Below, one piece after another: positions 51,979 through 60,440 of a stretch of DNA of 64,000 nucleotides (within the stretch, counting starts at the first letter, position 1; every line of letters begins with the position of its first letter). The notes beneath the pieces are model-generated. The model saw nothing but the letters and a program-made list of their open reading frames with translations, did not search any database and was not told where the DNA came from. The translations under genes were made by a program, and so were the position numbers. This stretch comes from Aureispira sp. CCB-E (GTDB lineage Bacteria; Bacteroidota; Bacteroidia; Chitinophagales; Saprospiraceae), in contig NZ_CP133671.1 of the NCBI RefSeq assembly GCF_031326345.1, positions 1,612,001 through 1,676,000 on the forward strand, given 5' to 3'.

Positions 51979-53292
51979 TTATAGTTGAAACTTATCGTTA
52001 AAACTCTTGATTAGTTCGTGGGTCGTTGTATCCGTATTGTAAACAGAATACCAACCTTGATATTCATGAGGTGGGTCCCCAATTAAATCGTCTCCAGCTT
52101 CATAAACAGACCTAGGTACACGAGGGCGACCTTCTCCTCCCCAAGCCCAGAAATTAATTCCTTGATAAGGACTACCTTCATTGATGTTTTTTTCTAAATA
52201 CTCAAACATAAACTTAAAATAAGAATCTCGTTGTTGAACCGTAGAACTAGCATCATAACTCTCTGCATCTCTAGCAATTCCAAATTCTTCCAAAACCACA
52301 GGCATATTCATTTCTTTGGCAATTTCTATATGCTTATCTAAATAAGCAATGGCTTTCTTTTGAGCAGTTTCTAAAGTAGGAACCTTGTGAGGATCATACC
52401 ACCCCCAGTTTTGTATCCAAATATGCGCTGTTAAATAATCAATTCCCATAGAATGGTTTTTGATGAAGTTTTTGCGACGGTTTCCAAATAAAGATTCTGA
52501 CATGATGCCTTCGCTTCCTGTCGAAATCAAATGATTGGGATCCATTTTGCGAATGAACTTTGTCGTTTGACGAATCCAGTTTCTATAAGCACTAATTTTG
52601 ACACCACATTTAGGTTCATTGGCCAATTGCCAAGCCATTATTGTTGGGTCATCCTTATAAGGTTTGCCCGTCACGGTGTTGGTACGTTCTACGATTTTTT
52701 TGACGTGAGCCTTAAACCAATTTTTAGCACGTGTATTGGAATAAAAACGGAAAGTATAATCCATATAAATACCCCAAGAAACGCCTCCGTCTAAAGAAGG
52801 ATATGGAATGGGGGAATTGTCTAACCATGATAAATACTGTGCAAATCCACCCGACCAATGCCAGAAATTGCCCAAGACAAGAACACCATAAATATTACGT
52901 TTTTCCATTTCTGCTAACAGAAAATCCAAGCCTTCAAGAATATCTTCGTTGTATTCAAAAGGTTTGATCATTAAAGGAGGTTGAACACGATATTTTTCTT
53001 CTCCAGGACCTTCCGAACCAACCATAATACGCAGATTATTGCAACCAATTTCTTGCAATTTATCCAATTCTTTGATCAAGCGTTCTCTTTTGGAAGGAAC
53101 ACCTAAGTGCATCCCGTACCAAAAATTAGTTCCAATAAAACGATAAGGCTTACCATCTATTTTGAATTCTGTTCCATCTACAGATACAAATCCTTTAGGA
53201 GGGGTGGGATTGGCAAGAGGGATATTCGCTTCCGATTTTGGAAAGAACGATGAAAAAAAAGCAGCCATTAGAATAATTGATAATTGTTTCAT
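51979..53292 (-). CDS. Glycoside hydrolase family 5-like enzyme (mannanase type)
   Basis: About 437 residues with a signal peptide (MKQLSIILMAAFFSSFF, start at 53292; a longer frame to 53343 adds 17 residues). The GH5 catalytic residues are visible: acid/base Glu226 in AWQLANEPKC and nucleophile Glu336 in VVLEEFGIARD. Other family marks are FIGTNFWYGMHLG, GVLVLGNFWHWSGGFAQYLSW, LISTGSEG and AHIWIQNWGW. The pattern fits subfamily 7, endo-beta-1,4-mannanases, best, but the subfamily was not verified. It has no T9SS sorting domain, so it is probably periplasmic or exported by Sec only. It would cleave plant- or algal-type mannans; substrate inferred. Confidence 0.9.
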   Translation of the reverse strand: MKQLSIILMAAFFSSFFPKSEANIPLANPTPPKGFVSVDGTEFKIDGKPYRFIGTNFWYGMHLGVPSKRERLIKELDKLQEIGCNNLRIMVGSEGPGEEKYRVQPPLMIKPFEYNEDILEGLDFLLAEMEKRNIYGVLVLGNFWHWSGGFAQYLSWLDNSPIPYPSLDGGVSWGIYMDYTFRFYSNTRAKNWFKAHVKKIVERTNTVTGKPYKDDPTIMAWQLANEPKCGVKISAYRNWIRQTTKFIRKMDPNHLISTGSEGIMSESLFGNRRKNFIKNHSMGIDYLTAHIWIQNWGWYDPHKVPTLETAQKKAIAYLDKHIEIAKEMNMPVVLEEFGIARDAESYDASSTVQQRDSYFKFMFEYLEKNINEGSPYQGINFWAWGGEGRPRVPRSVYEAGDDLIGDPPHEYQGWYSVYNTDTTTHELIKSFNDKFQL

Positions 53293-53604
53293 ATAGTTAT
53301 TTGATATTTTTAATCCTAGTCGATAATTCAGCCAATTGATCACTAAAGACCAGCCAAAATTAGAGGATGAATTTTATAATAACAATTTAAGAAGTTTATT
53401 TTGTAATTTATAAGATTAGATGGTGTAGCGAATGAAAGGTATATAAATAAGCATCCTTTGTAGCTTGCAAAGCTATTTATAGATAGTTGTACCCTCCGAT
53501 TCATTCGTGAACCTGTTTGTTACCAAAACAGCAATTATACCAAAAAAAAGAGCAATAGGGGAATTTAACAGTTGTTAAGATAGGGAGAGAGAAAAAGAGC
53601 GGCA

Positions 53605-53640
53605 TAAAAAAAGCCCATTTAGCATAGCTAAATAGGCTTA
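53605..53640 (-). terminator. Intrinsic terminator for the T9SS protein gene
   Basis: On the minus strand AAGCC-ATTTAGC type arms (AAGCCTATTTAGC with GCTAAATGGGCTT) form a stem with a 3-nt loop, followed by TTTTTTATG. It lies 97 bp after the stop of the gene at 53737. The remainder of the gap 53293-53736 holds nothing recognised. Confidence 0.75.
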
Positions 53641-53736
53641 TCATAGGTTAAGAGTGGGTTGAAAATGAGGGTATGGGAGGTTTAGTAGGGTAGAATATTT
53701 TTTATAATAGTCAGCAGTTGCCTAAATTAGGTGAAC

Positions 53737-54675
53737 TTATTTGATCAATACTTTTTGAGCTGTGGTTGTGCCAGCAACAGTGTGCTGTAAAAAATAAGCA
53801 CCTGTACTCAATTCGCTAACATCAATGGTTTTGGAAGTACCTTGCATACGTCCAGTCCAAATTACTTGCCCATTTATATTAAATAGAGTCAACTGTGCTT
53901 CTTGCGCTTCTGTTTGTTGAATGTTTAAGATATCGGTTGCAGGGGTAGGAAAAACAGACCAATCAGAACTTTCAACAACTTCTACTAATGTTTTGGTCGC
54001 CTTTTTTGCTGGTTTTTCTGTTGTTTCGTTTTGGAGCGCAACAATTGCTGGTTCTATTTTTTCGATAGCATCAGAAATAGCTTCAACGGGTAAAGAAAGT
54101 TCTGTAACCAATAGAGGTGCAACAACAGGTGCTTCTTTTTGTTCTTTTAAAGGATTGATTTGAATGTCAAAACAATTGAAATGATTCCAAGCGGTTTCCA
54201 TACCTCTACCTTCAATTAAATCGACCTCAGAAACACTTTCAGGCAAACGCTCAAAATGCACTTCACATTCAAAGTACGTTTTTTCTTTTTTTGTATCTGC
54301 AGTGATATGTACAGAGCCTTCTTGTACTTCTTTATATTTTAATCGATTGTTTCGGCGAACGTTATAGACACCGATAAGGTCATATTCTTTGTTATTGATT
54401 TTGTCTTTTAAAAACCAAGGGTGAGCGCCCTCTGGAGAATATAGCCAAATGGAAGAGTAAGGACCTGCTTTGTAGCGGAAGTGAAAAATGGTACGATCTT
54501 TTTGATATTCTATTTTGTCAAGTATGCATTGGTCGTTGAACTGTTCGTAAGTAGGCTTGTTGTCTGTTCGGTTAGCTTCTAGAGTTGGAGCTTGTGAAAC
54601 TTGTTGAGCATTCGTGTTGAGGGCAAGTAGTAAAAATAAAAAACTGCTCAGAGAAAAAAGTAAATGCTTTTTCAT
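53737..54675 (-). CDS. Secreted protein with T9SS C-terminal sorting domain
   Basis: A 312-residue exported protein. The signal peptide (LLFSLSSFLFLLLALNTNAQ) is followed by a beta-sandwich-like domain (about 45-175) containing IEYQKDRTIFHFRYKAG and YSPEGAHPWFL, and by an Ala/Val/Glu-rich linker (about 185-235). The last 75 residues are a type A T9SS sorting domain: DWSVFPTPATDILNIQ, LTLFNINGQVIW and GAYFLQHTVAGTTTAQKVLIK. It is thus expected at the cell surface or outside. The N-terminal domain is not recognised. Confidence 0.85.
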   Translation of the reverse strand: MKKHLLFSLSSFLFLLLALNTNAQQVSQAPTLEANRTDNKPTYEQFNDQCILDKIEYQKDRTIFHFRYKAGPYSSIWLYSPEGAHPWFLKDKINNKEYDLIGVYNVRRNNRLKYKEVQEGSVHITADTKKEKTYFECEVHFERLPESVSEVDLIEGRGMETAWNHFNCFDIQINPLKEQKEAPVVAPLLVTELSLPVEAISDAIEKIEPAIVALQNETTEKPAKKATKTLVEVVESSDWSVFPTPATDILNIQQTEAQEAQLTLFNINGQVIWTGRMQGTSKTIDVSELSTGAYFLQHTVAGTTTAQKVLIK

Positions 54676-54698
54676 AATAATGGTGGTTTAGATGAATC

Positions 54699-54876
54699 AA
54701 TAGTTCGTTGAAAAACTTTATTAGTTTGATAATTAACAAGTTATATCTTTGTTGTGTTTTATGTTAAAATTTTGATTATCAAGCTAATATAAATGTGCTT
54801 TTTTATCTTTTTGGTAAAAAAGTAAAAAACTAAGCTTGCGCCCTCATGAGCGTAGCGAACTAATCAACGAACTACT
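54699..54876. repeat. Interspersed repeat copy, long form (twin of 5486-5706)
   Basis: Starts AATAGTTCGTTGAAAAAC and ends TCAACGAACTACTAA. From about 54760 on it is almost identical to the right two thirds of 5486-5706, including GTGCTTTTTTATC and GCGCCCTCATGAGCG, but it lacks the left modules (about 45 bp). It lies in the 511-bp gap before hemW. Confidence 0.75.
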
Positions 54877-55130
54877 AATGAATAGGATATATTATATTCT
54901 AATATCGAAGAAAAGAAGGGTAGGGTTCGTTTTCAATGATTTTAGGGTTGGGTATTAAGGTTACTATATGGTTAGATGCAAATGCTATGTATTTTGGTGT
55001 GTTTAATAATTGCAATCTTATTTAAAGTTCTGATAGACAGTTGTAAATTCGATTGTTTGTATTGATTAATACGAGAATTATAAAAAAGTTACACCTAGTG
55101 GAGAAGTTTTTGGAAAAAAACAAAAAGACG

Positions 55131-55155
55131 CTTTGCACAAAAAAAGCTATCTTTG
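55131..55155 (+). promoter_or_regulatory. Candidate hemW promoter
   Basis: CTTTGCACAAAAAAAGC runs into TATCTTTGC. The same arrangement, TTTTG then ACAAAAAA and then CTATCTTTGC, is found at 20719-20745. It is 32 bp upstream of the TTG start of hemW. Confidence 0.5.
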
Positions 55156-55186
55156 CAATTAATTTTTAACTAGAACAGCAACACTC

Positions 55187-56311
55187 TTGGCAGGTATTTA
55201 TATTCATATTCCATTTTGCAAGCAAGCATGTCACTATTGCAATTTTCACTTCTCGACTTCTTTAAAGCAAAAAGATATCTTGTTAGAAGCTATCCATAAA
55301 GAATTAAAAGTGCGAAAAGAAGAATTGGCAGGTCAAACGGTCGAAACAGTTTACTGGGGAGGGGGGACCCCTTCTCTGTTATCGGCCGCCGAAATTTCTG
55401 AAATGTGGGATGTTATTACCAAAAACTACACCCTAAAGGATGATTTAGAGCTTACTTTGGAAGCCAATCCAGATGACTTGACACCTGCTTATCTGAATGC
55501 ATTAATCAAAACCCCGATTAATCGTTTTAGCATTGGCATACAATCTTTTTTTGACGAAGATTTGGCGTTTATGAATCGGGCGCACAATGCAAGCCATGCC
55601 TATACTTGTATTCAGGCAGCTCAAGATGCAGGTTTTGATAACTTGACAATCGATCTAATTTATGGCACTCCAACGACTAGTCATGAGCGATGGAAAGCAA
55701 ATTTAAACAAGGCTTTTGAGCTATCAATCCCTCATATTTCTTGTTATGCATTGACGGTAGAACCTAAAACTGCCTTAGCACATTTTGTAAAAACAGGAAA
55801 GGCTGCCAATATAGATGACGATCATACGGCAGAACAATTTGAAATTTTACTAAGTGAAATGGAAAGGAATGGATATGAACAATACGAAATTTCTAACTTC
55901 TGCTTGCCCAATAAATATGCAAAACATAATTCAAATTATTGGACAGGAAAACATTACTTAGGCATTGGTCCTGCCGCTCATTCATTTAATGGCAGGACTC
56001 GACGTTGGAATATTGCTAATAATGCACAATATATTAATGCATTAAAAAATGATACCACTTACTGGGAAACCGAAGTGTTGACAGCAGAAAATCAGTTCAA
56101 TGAGTATATTATGACAGCTCTAAGAACAAAATGGGGGGTGTCTGCTCGTCATTTGGAGGGATGGGGAGGCAATACAAGAACTTGGTTTGAGAAAGAAGCA
56201 ATGATTTTTGTGCGCCAAGGATTAATGACAAAACGAGGTGAGGTTTATACCTTAACTGCCAAAGGAAAGATTGTCTCAGATTCGATTATTGCTGACTTGT
56301 TTTTGGATTAA
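55187..56311 (+). CDS. hemW: Radical SAM HemW-type protein (coproporphyrinogen III oxidase-like)
   Basis: A 374-residue HemW/HemN-like protein. It starts with a TTG so that the N-terminus reads MAGIYIHIPFCKQACHYCNF, where C-x-x-x-C-x-x-C binds the [4Fe-4S] cluster. Other motifs: TVETVYWGGGTPSLL, ELTLEANPDDL, RFSIGIQSFFDEDLAFMNR (given partly), and GNTDLIYGTPT-like DNLTIDLIYGTPT. The C-terminal HemN domain has WNIANNAQYINALK and a winged-helix-like end. HemW proteins are heme-trafficking/insertion factors rather than real oxidases; the anaerobic oxidase HemN is longer (over 450 residues). Confidence 0.9.
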   Translation: MAGIYIHIPFCKQACHYCNFHFSTSLKQKDILLEAIHKELKVRKEELAGQTVETVYWGGGTPSLLSAAEISEMWDVITKNYTLKDDLELTLEANPDDLTPAYLNALIKTPINRFSIGIQSFFDEDLAFMNRAHNASHAYTCIQAAQDAGFDNLTIDLIYGTPTTSHERWKANLNKAFELSIPHISCYALTVEPKTALAHFVKTGKAANIDDDHTAEQFEILLSEMERNGYEQYEISNFCLPNKYAKHNSNYWTGKHYLGIGPAAHSFNGRTRRWNIANNAQYINALKNDTTYWETEVLTAENQFNEYIMTALRTKWGVSARHLEGWGGNTRTWFEKEAMIFVRQGLMTKRGEVYTLTAKGKIVSDSIIADLFLD

Positions 56312-57108
56312 GTATGTGATGCTGTCCTTGTTTTGATGCCAAGAGTGGGAGAGATCTTTTTTTGTTAAAATAGACAATAATAAGTAATCGTTCATAAAAA
56401 TTTATAGGCAAAAAGAATTACATTTTTGACTATATTTTTTTCTGCCCACTTACTTAGCAACCAAAACTTTTATATAGATAAAAGTATACATTTTGTGTCT
56501 GCTGCTCCAAACAAGTTTCAAACTATTTATTAGATGTTTTATAATATGCGAATATTCATTGGATAATACTCCGATGATACTACGTAGTAATGCATTGAAT
56601 TAACAGAAATATGGAAAAAATACTTTTATTTCTAATGTTTTTTTTGTTTATTTACTAGAACGTCTAACTCAATGTAATAAATTGGGGGTATTCCAAACCA
56701 TTTTGTTGAGAAGGATTTCTATTAACCCTTTAGTAATTTACTTCGTCAAAATTTAAAACTCACTAAAAATGGCTTGATTACATCCATAGATGGATAGAAC
56801 AAGTTACAAGTAAAGTGCTCATGAACCTAAGATGCCTTAATCTAAATATTCCCTTATTTAAGATTGGTCTTACAAGCAGTGCAGCTCATTAAGCAAATGA
56901 TATTTTAAAATAAGTAAACAGAAAAAGCATAGCTAAAGAATAGCCTTATTTTTTAGCGTTAATCAGCTGATCGAAGAGAAAAAAGGACAAGCTCTGTAGC
57001 TGATATAATTTTTTCTGAAGGATTACTTACTACCAATTCTGATAAATGCAATGGTTGGTGGAATGAATAGATAAAGCTGCCTGTTCATGATTACTGTATT
57101 AATAATAG
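56312..57108. other. Long intergenic stretch, nothing recognised
   Basis: About 800 bp after hemW with no gene-like frame, RNA gene or repeat copy that I can see. It is AT-rich. Some short inverted repeats are present, but none with a clear T-tract, so a terminator for hemW was not identified. Confidence 0.4.
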
Positions 57109-57224
57109 TAGTAGTTCGTTGACTACTTTGCGAGCGCTTTGTTACTCCCTATAGTCGTGAGTTCGCTGCGCTCGGTTCGCTTTTAGTTAGCTGCGCTGCG
57201 ACTGCGTGGTTTCAACGAACTATT
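57109..57224. repeat. Interspersed repeat copy, complete with both inverted ends
   Basis: Starts AGTAGTTCGTTGACTACT and ends TTTCAACGAACTATT. Inner modules include GCGAGCGCTTTG, GTTCGCTGCGCTCGGTTCGC (itself an inverted repeat) and TTAGCTGCGCTGCGACTGCG. Confidence 0.75.
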
Positions 57225-57274
57225 GTAATAGAGTATTAGAAGATAAACCACGAAGTACTAAAACAACGTAATAC

Positions 57275-58789
57275 ATGAAAAAAGAATTAGAAGCTTTTGT
57301 AGTAGAATGCCAAACCTACATCAAAGAATTTCAGAAAAAAGCAAATTACACCCAACAGCAGAAAGATTATTTTGATGTCATTCAGAGCTTGATAAAAACA
57401 TTGACCAAACATCAAAAAAAGCAAAAATTTGATCGGCAATTTGTAGAAGTTACAATTCCAGCTTATGAAGAAGGATTAACATTTTCTATTTCAGGACCAG
57501 AATCGACAGGTTATCATCAGCATCCCTGTGATGAAGTAGAATTTAAAAAAGGCATATATTCAAGAATATTATTACTAAACAATGCCTCCTCAGGGGAATA
57601 TAGCGTTACAATTCACAACAATCATTTTAAAATGCTTGGGAAAAAGTCTTTTGTGAAAAAAGCAGGAACGCAAGTAGTTTTGAGAATTAGAGCCGAAAAC
57701 TTATCTAAAAAATACGAAGAAGTTCATTTGGATATGAATGTGTATATGAAAGAAGTACATTCTTTGACCATTATTTCTTCTTCTAATAAAGAGGTGAAAC
57801 GGATGGATAACCTCAACTTGTTAAAGGGAAAGTCTGTCAATTTTAAATTGGATCGATCAAATCCATCGGATACTTATAAGGTCGTTGTGAAAGGGCTTTC
57901 TTATGATGATAAGTTGTTGACTAAGACTGATTTTGGACAAATTACAGAAGGCAAGTTCTTAACTATTACGGTTGCCAACCTTAATGCTCCCGCTCCCTCA
58001 TCCAAAAATCATTACGATTTTAAAGTCAATGCAGAATTTGAGGTCAAAACAATTAGTATTGTCGAAAAGGGAAATTCTAAAAATGAAATTGCTTCAGCTT
58101 CTTATTTGGCATTAAAAAGCGATACAAATCTCTTGAATCATTCTACCGAGGGACCAATAGAAGGCGTCTTTTATTTATTGGAAGTGCAAGGAGTTGATGA
58201 TAAGGATGTCATCTATTTTGACATTCCTTCCTTGACCTCTTCTAGTAAGGTAAATGTAAATGTGGCTATTGTAGCTGATCTCGTAAAAAAGTTGGATTGG
58301 GATAAAGATGTGAAAGAAGTAATTGAAAAGTTATACAATGATGAATGGATTTCACATGGGAGAAAGTACTTTAATAGAAAAGCTAAAGCTTATTTGAACA
58401 GTAATGGTAGTTCTAGCTTTGGTGATATGCTTAATTTAGGTTTGGCTGGAACGCTATTATATAGCGGAATGGCTCCATTTTCTGCCTTTACATTGATTTC
58501 TTTAAACATTCTTAAAAAGGCGCTGAATGATGCAGTCCGAGCAGAGAAAGAAATGCAATTAAATAGAATAGAAGATTCTGTTGACAAAATATTTGATGCT
58601 CAGATGAGAGATTTTAGAGAAGGTAAATCTATAAAAGTTGTTAGCGAAATTAAGAAAGGTTTGTACAAAAAGTATGGCGGTATTTTTATGACAACGGCTG
58701 AAATTAGGGATTGTATTAAATCAAATAATACACAAATTATACATTCTAGTAAAATCGAAAAGACAATAGATGACTGTTTTAAAAAGTAA
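57275..58789 (+). CDS. Unknown 504-residue protein coupled to a WG-repeat lipoprotein
   Basis: No family was recognised. The first 55 residues are helical (LEAFVVECQTYIKEFQKKAN), followed by a long beta-rich region (about 60-345) and a C-terminal helical part with a glycine-rich hydrophobic stretch (about 388-415: FGDMLNLGLAGTLLYSGMAP). There is no signal peptide. The end (KKYGGIFMTTAEIRDCIKSN) is charged. The gene overlaps the next one by 20 bp. The hydrophobic patch in an otherwise soluble protein would suit a membrane-active effector, with the lipoprotein as partner or immunity factor, but no experiment or family supports that here. Confidence 0.6.
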   Translation: MKKELEAFVVECQTYIKEFQKKANYTQQQKDYFDVIQSLIKTLTKHQKKQKFDRQFVEVTIPAYEEGLTFSISGPESTGYHQHPCDEVEFKKGIYSRILLLNNASSGEYSVTIHNNHFKMLGKKSFVKKAGTQVVLRIRAENLSKKYEEVHLDMNVYMKEVHSLTIISSSNKEVKRMDNLNLLKGKSVNFKLDRSNPSDTYKVVVKGLSYDDKLLTKTDFGQITEGKFLTITVANLNAPAPSSKNHYDFKVNAEFEVKTISIVEKGNSKNEIASASYLALKSDTNLLNHSTEGPIEGVFYLLEVQGVDDKDVIYFDIPSLTSSSKVNVNVAIVADLVKKLDWDKDVKEVIEKLYNDEWISHGRKYFNRKAKAYLNSNGSSSFGDMLNLGLAGTLLYSGMAPFSAFTLISLNILKKALNDAVRAEKEMQLNRIEDSVDKIFDAQMRDFREGKSIKVVSEIKKGLYKKYGGIFMTTAEIRDCIKSNNTQIIHSSKIEKTIDDCFKK

Positions 58790-60425
58790 TCAAAAAATAG
58801 GGCGTTTGGGGCTTTTACTTTTTTGTTGTATTCTATTGGGGTGCAAAAATAAAAAAGAGAAGGTCTCAATGCCAATCTATACAGGTTTTGAATCAATCAA
58901 GCAGGTACAAGATATTTTCATTTTTAAAAAAGATGATAAGTATGGTTTGGCAAACGCTTCTTCTAAAGTGGTCGTTCTTGAACCAGTGTATAGTGCCATG
59001 GAGGTTTTGATTACAGAAGAAAAACACCCGACTCAAGGTTTGGAGTTGCCAATTACCTTAGTTAAGTGCCAAAAAGAGGGGAAGTGGGCAGTAGGCACTT
59101 TGGGAGGGGATTTATTGTTTGACTATGATGCTATTTTGTTAGAAAAGAAAAATACAATCCCTTGTCAAAAAGGGGGCAAATGGGGAACATTGTCTTTTTG
59201 GGGGGCGACAATGCTTCCTTGTATTTATGACAGTTTAGATGTTTTGGAAAATGGAGTGGGGGTGCAATCCAATGGCAAATGGGGCGTTGTCAACTTTCAA
59301 AATGAACAAGTACTGCCAACAAAGTATGATAAGGTTTGGACATTAGATACAGCTACTTACATGGTACTTCATGGAGGTCGTTATCAGTTGATGAAAAAAG
59401 ACAGTGTTTTTTCTGAATTCAAAGGGAGAGATTTATTGATTTTGAACGAAAATTTATTTGTTTTTGAGACAGAAGGAGGAGTAACTAAATTAATGAATCG
59501 TGAGGGAGATACTATTTTGACCAATAAAGGAGATTTGGACTTTAAACAACTGGCAGATAATAATACCTTAATAAAGATCAATAACAAGTGGGGAGGGCTA
59601 TCTGCTAATGGAACAAAATGGATTCTGCCAATCTATGATTCTATTCAAACTATAAATAATACTTACTTTGGATTGAAAGATGGGGAATGGGGATTTATTA
59701 TCAACGATTCTTTTGTTGTTGATCATTATGGTTTTATGGAAAATGAAATGAAAGCCGCTAAGATTCCTGATAGTCTATTCGTGGTGCCAAATGGTTTACT
59801 GTCCGTTAATGCCAATAGTGATAATAGATGGGGAGGATATCGTTCAAAGGTTGGTTTACTAGATTTAGTTTCGTATGATTGGGCGTTCCCTCCCTTATTG
59901 GAAGCAGTTCAAGCATTCCAAGAAGAAAAAGTCTATGCATTGGTTTATAACTATACCGCTAAGATTGACAACCAAGAGGGAATTTTACGACCTGCTTTAA
60001 GTTCTGCTCCTTATTATTATCATTTTATCCCTAAAGAGTATCACGTTTCTAACCCCATACTGGCATCAACGAGCTGTTTGGGACTTCAAGAGAATGCTAA
60101 GTTCTTTTTGCTTGATAAGCATGGGAAAAAACTATCCGAACCGATATACAATGGGGTTGGGTTTAGTATAAACGATAAAGGGTACATGGCTTTGCTGAAG
60201 GGCGATAAGTGGGGATGTATGGACGCTAAAGGAAATGAGATTTTAGGTTTTGAATATGAAAAGATACAGATCCTACCAAATGGTATAATCGAATGTATAA
60301 CAGCAAATAATCAGGTGAAATATTGGTACGAAGGCAAAGAGTTGCCTTCTTTGGTTGGAGATTATTTTGCAACAATAGGAATAGAAAAAACTAGAACAGC
60401 GCAAAGACATGTATCAAAATTCTAA
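58770..60425 (+). CDS. WG-repeat lipoprotein
   Basis: A 551-residue lipoprotein: a short N-terminus, hydrophobic core LGLLLFCCILLGC and lipobox Cys about 26. The mature part is built from WG (W-G) repeats, seen as KWAVGTLGG, KWGTLSFWG, KWGVVNFQNE, KWGGLSANG, EWGFIIND and KWGCMDAKG, each about 35-45 residues apart in the denser parts, and a middle section (about 310-420) where they are weaker. WG-repeat proteins are widespread in bacteria; they form beta-strand arrays and are often of unknown function. It starts 20 bp before the stop of the upstream gene and is thus co-translated with it. Confidence 0.8.
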   Translation: MTVLKSNQKIGRLGLLLFCCILLGCKNKKEKVSMPIYTGFESIKQVQDIFIFKKDDKYGLANASSKVVVLEPVYSAMEVLITEEKHPTQGLELPITLVKCQKEGKWAVGTLGGDLLFDYDAILLEKKNTIPCQKGGKWGTLSFWGATMLPCIYDSLDVLENGVGVQSNGKWGVVNFQNEQVLPTKYDKVWTLDTATYMVLHGGRYQLMKKDSVFSEFKGRDLLILNENLFVFETEGGVTKLMNREGDTILTNKGDLDFKQLADNNTLIKINNKWGGLSANGTKWILPIYDSIQTINNTYFGLKDGEWGFIINDSFVVDHYGFMENEMKAAKIPDSLFVVPNGLLSVNANSDNRWGGYRSKVGLLDLVSYDWAFPPLLEAVQAFQEEKVYALVYNYTAKIDNQEGILRPALSSAPYYYHFIPKEYHVSNPILASTSCLGLQENAKFFLLDKHGKKLSEPIYNGVGFSINDKGYMALLKGDKWGCMDAKGNEILGFEYEKIQILPNGIIECITANNQVKYWYEGKELPSLVGDYFATIGIEKTRTAQRHVSKF

Positions 60426-60440
60426 AAATGATGTTATGTT

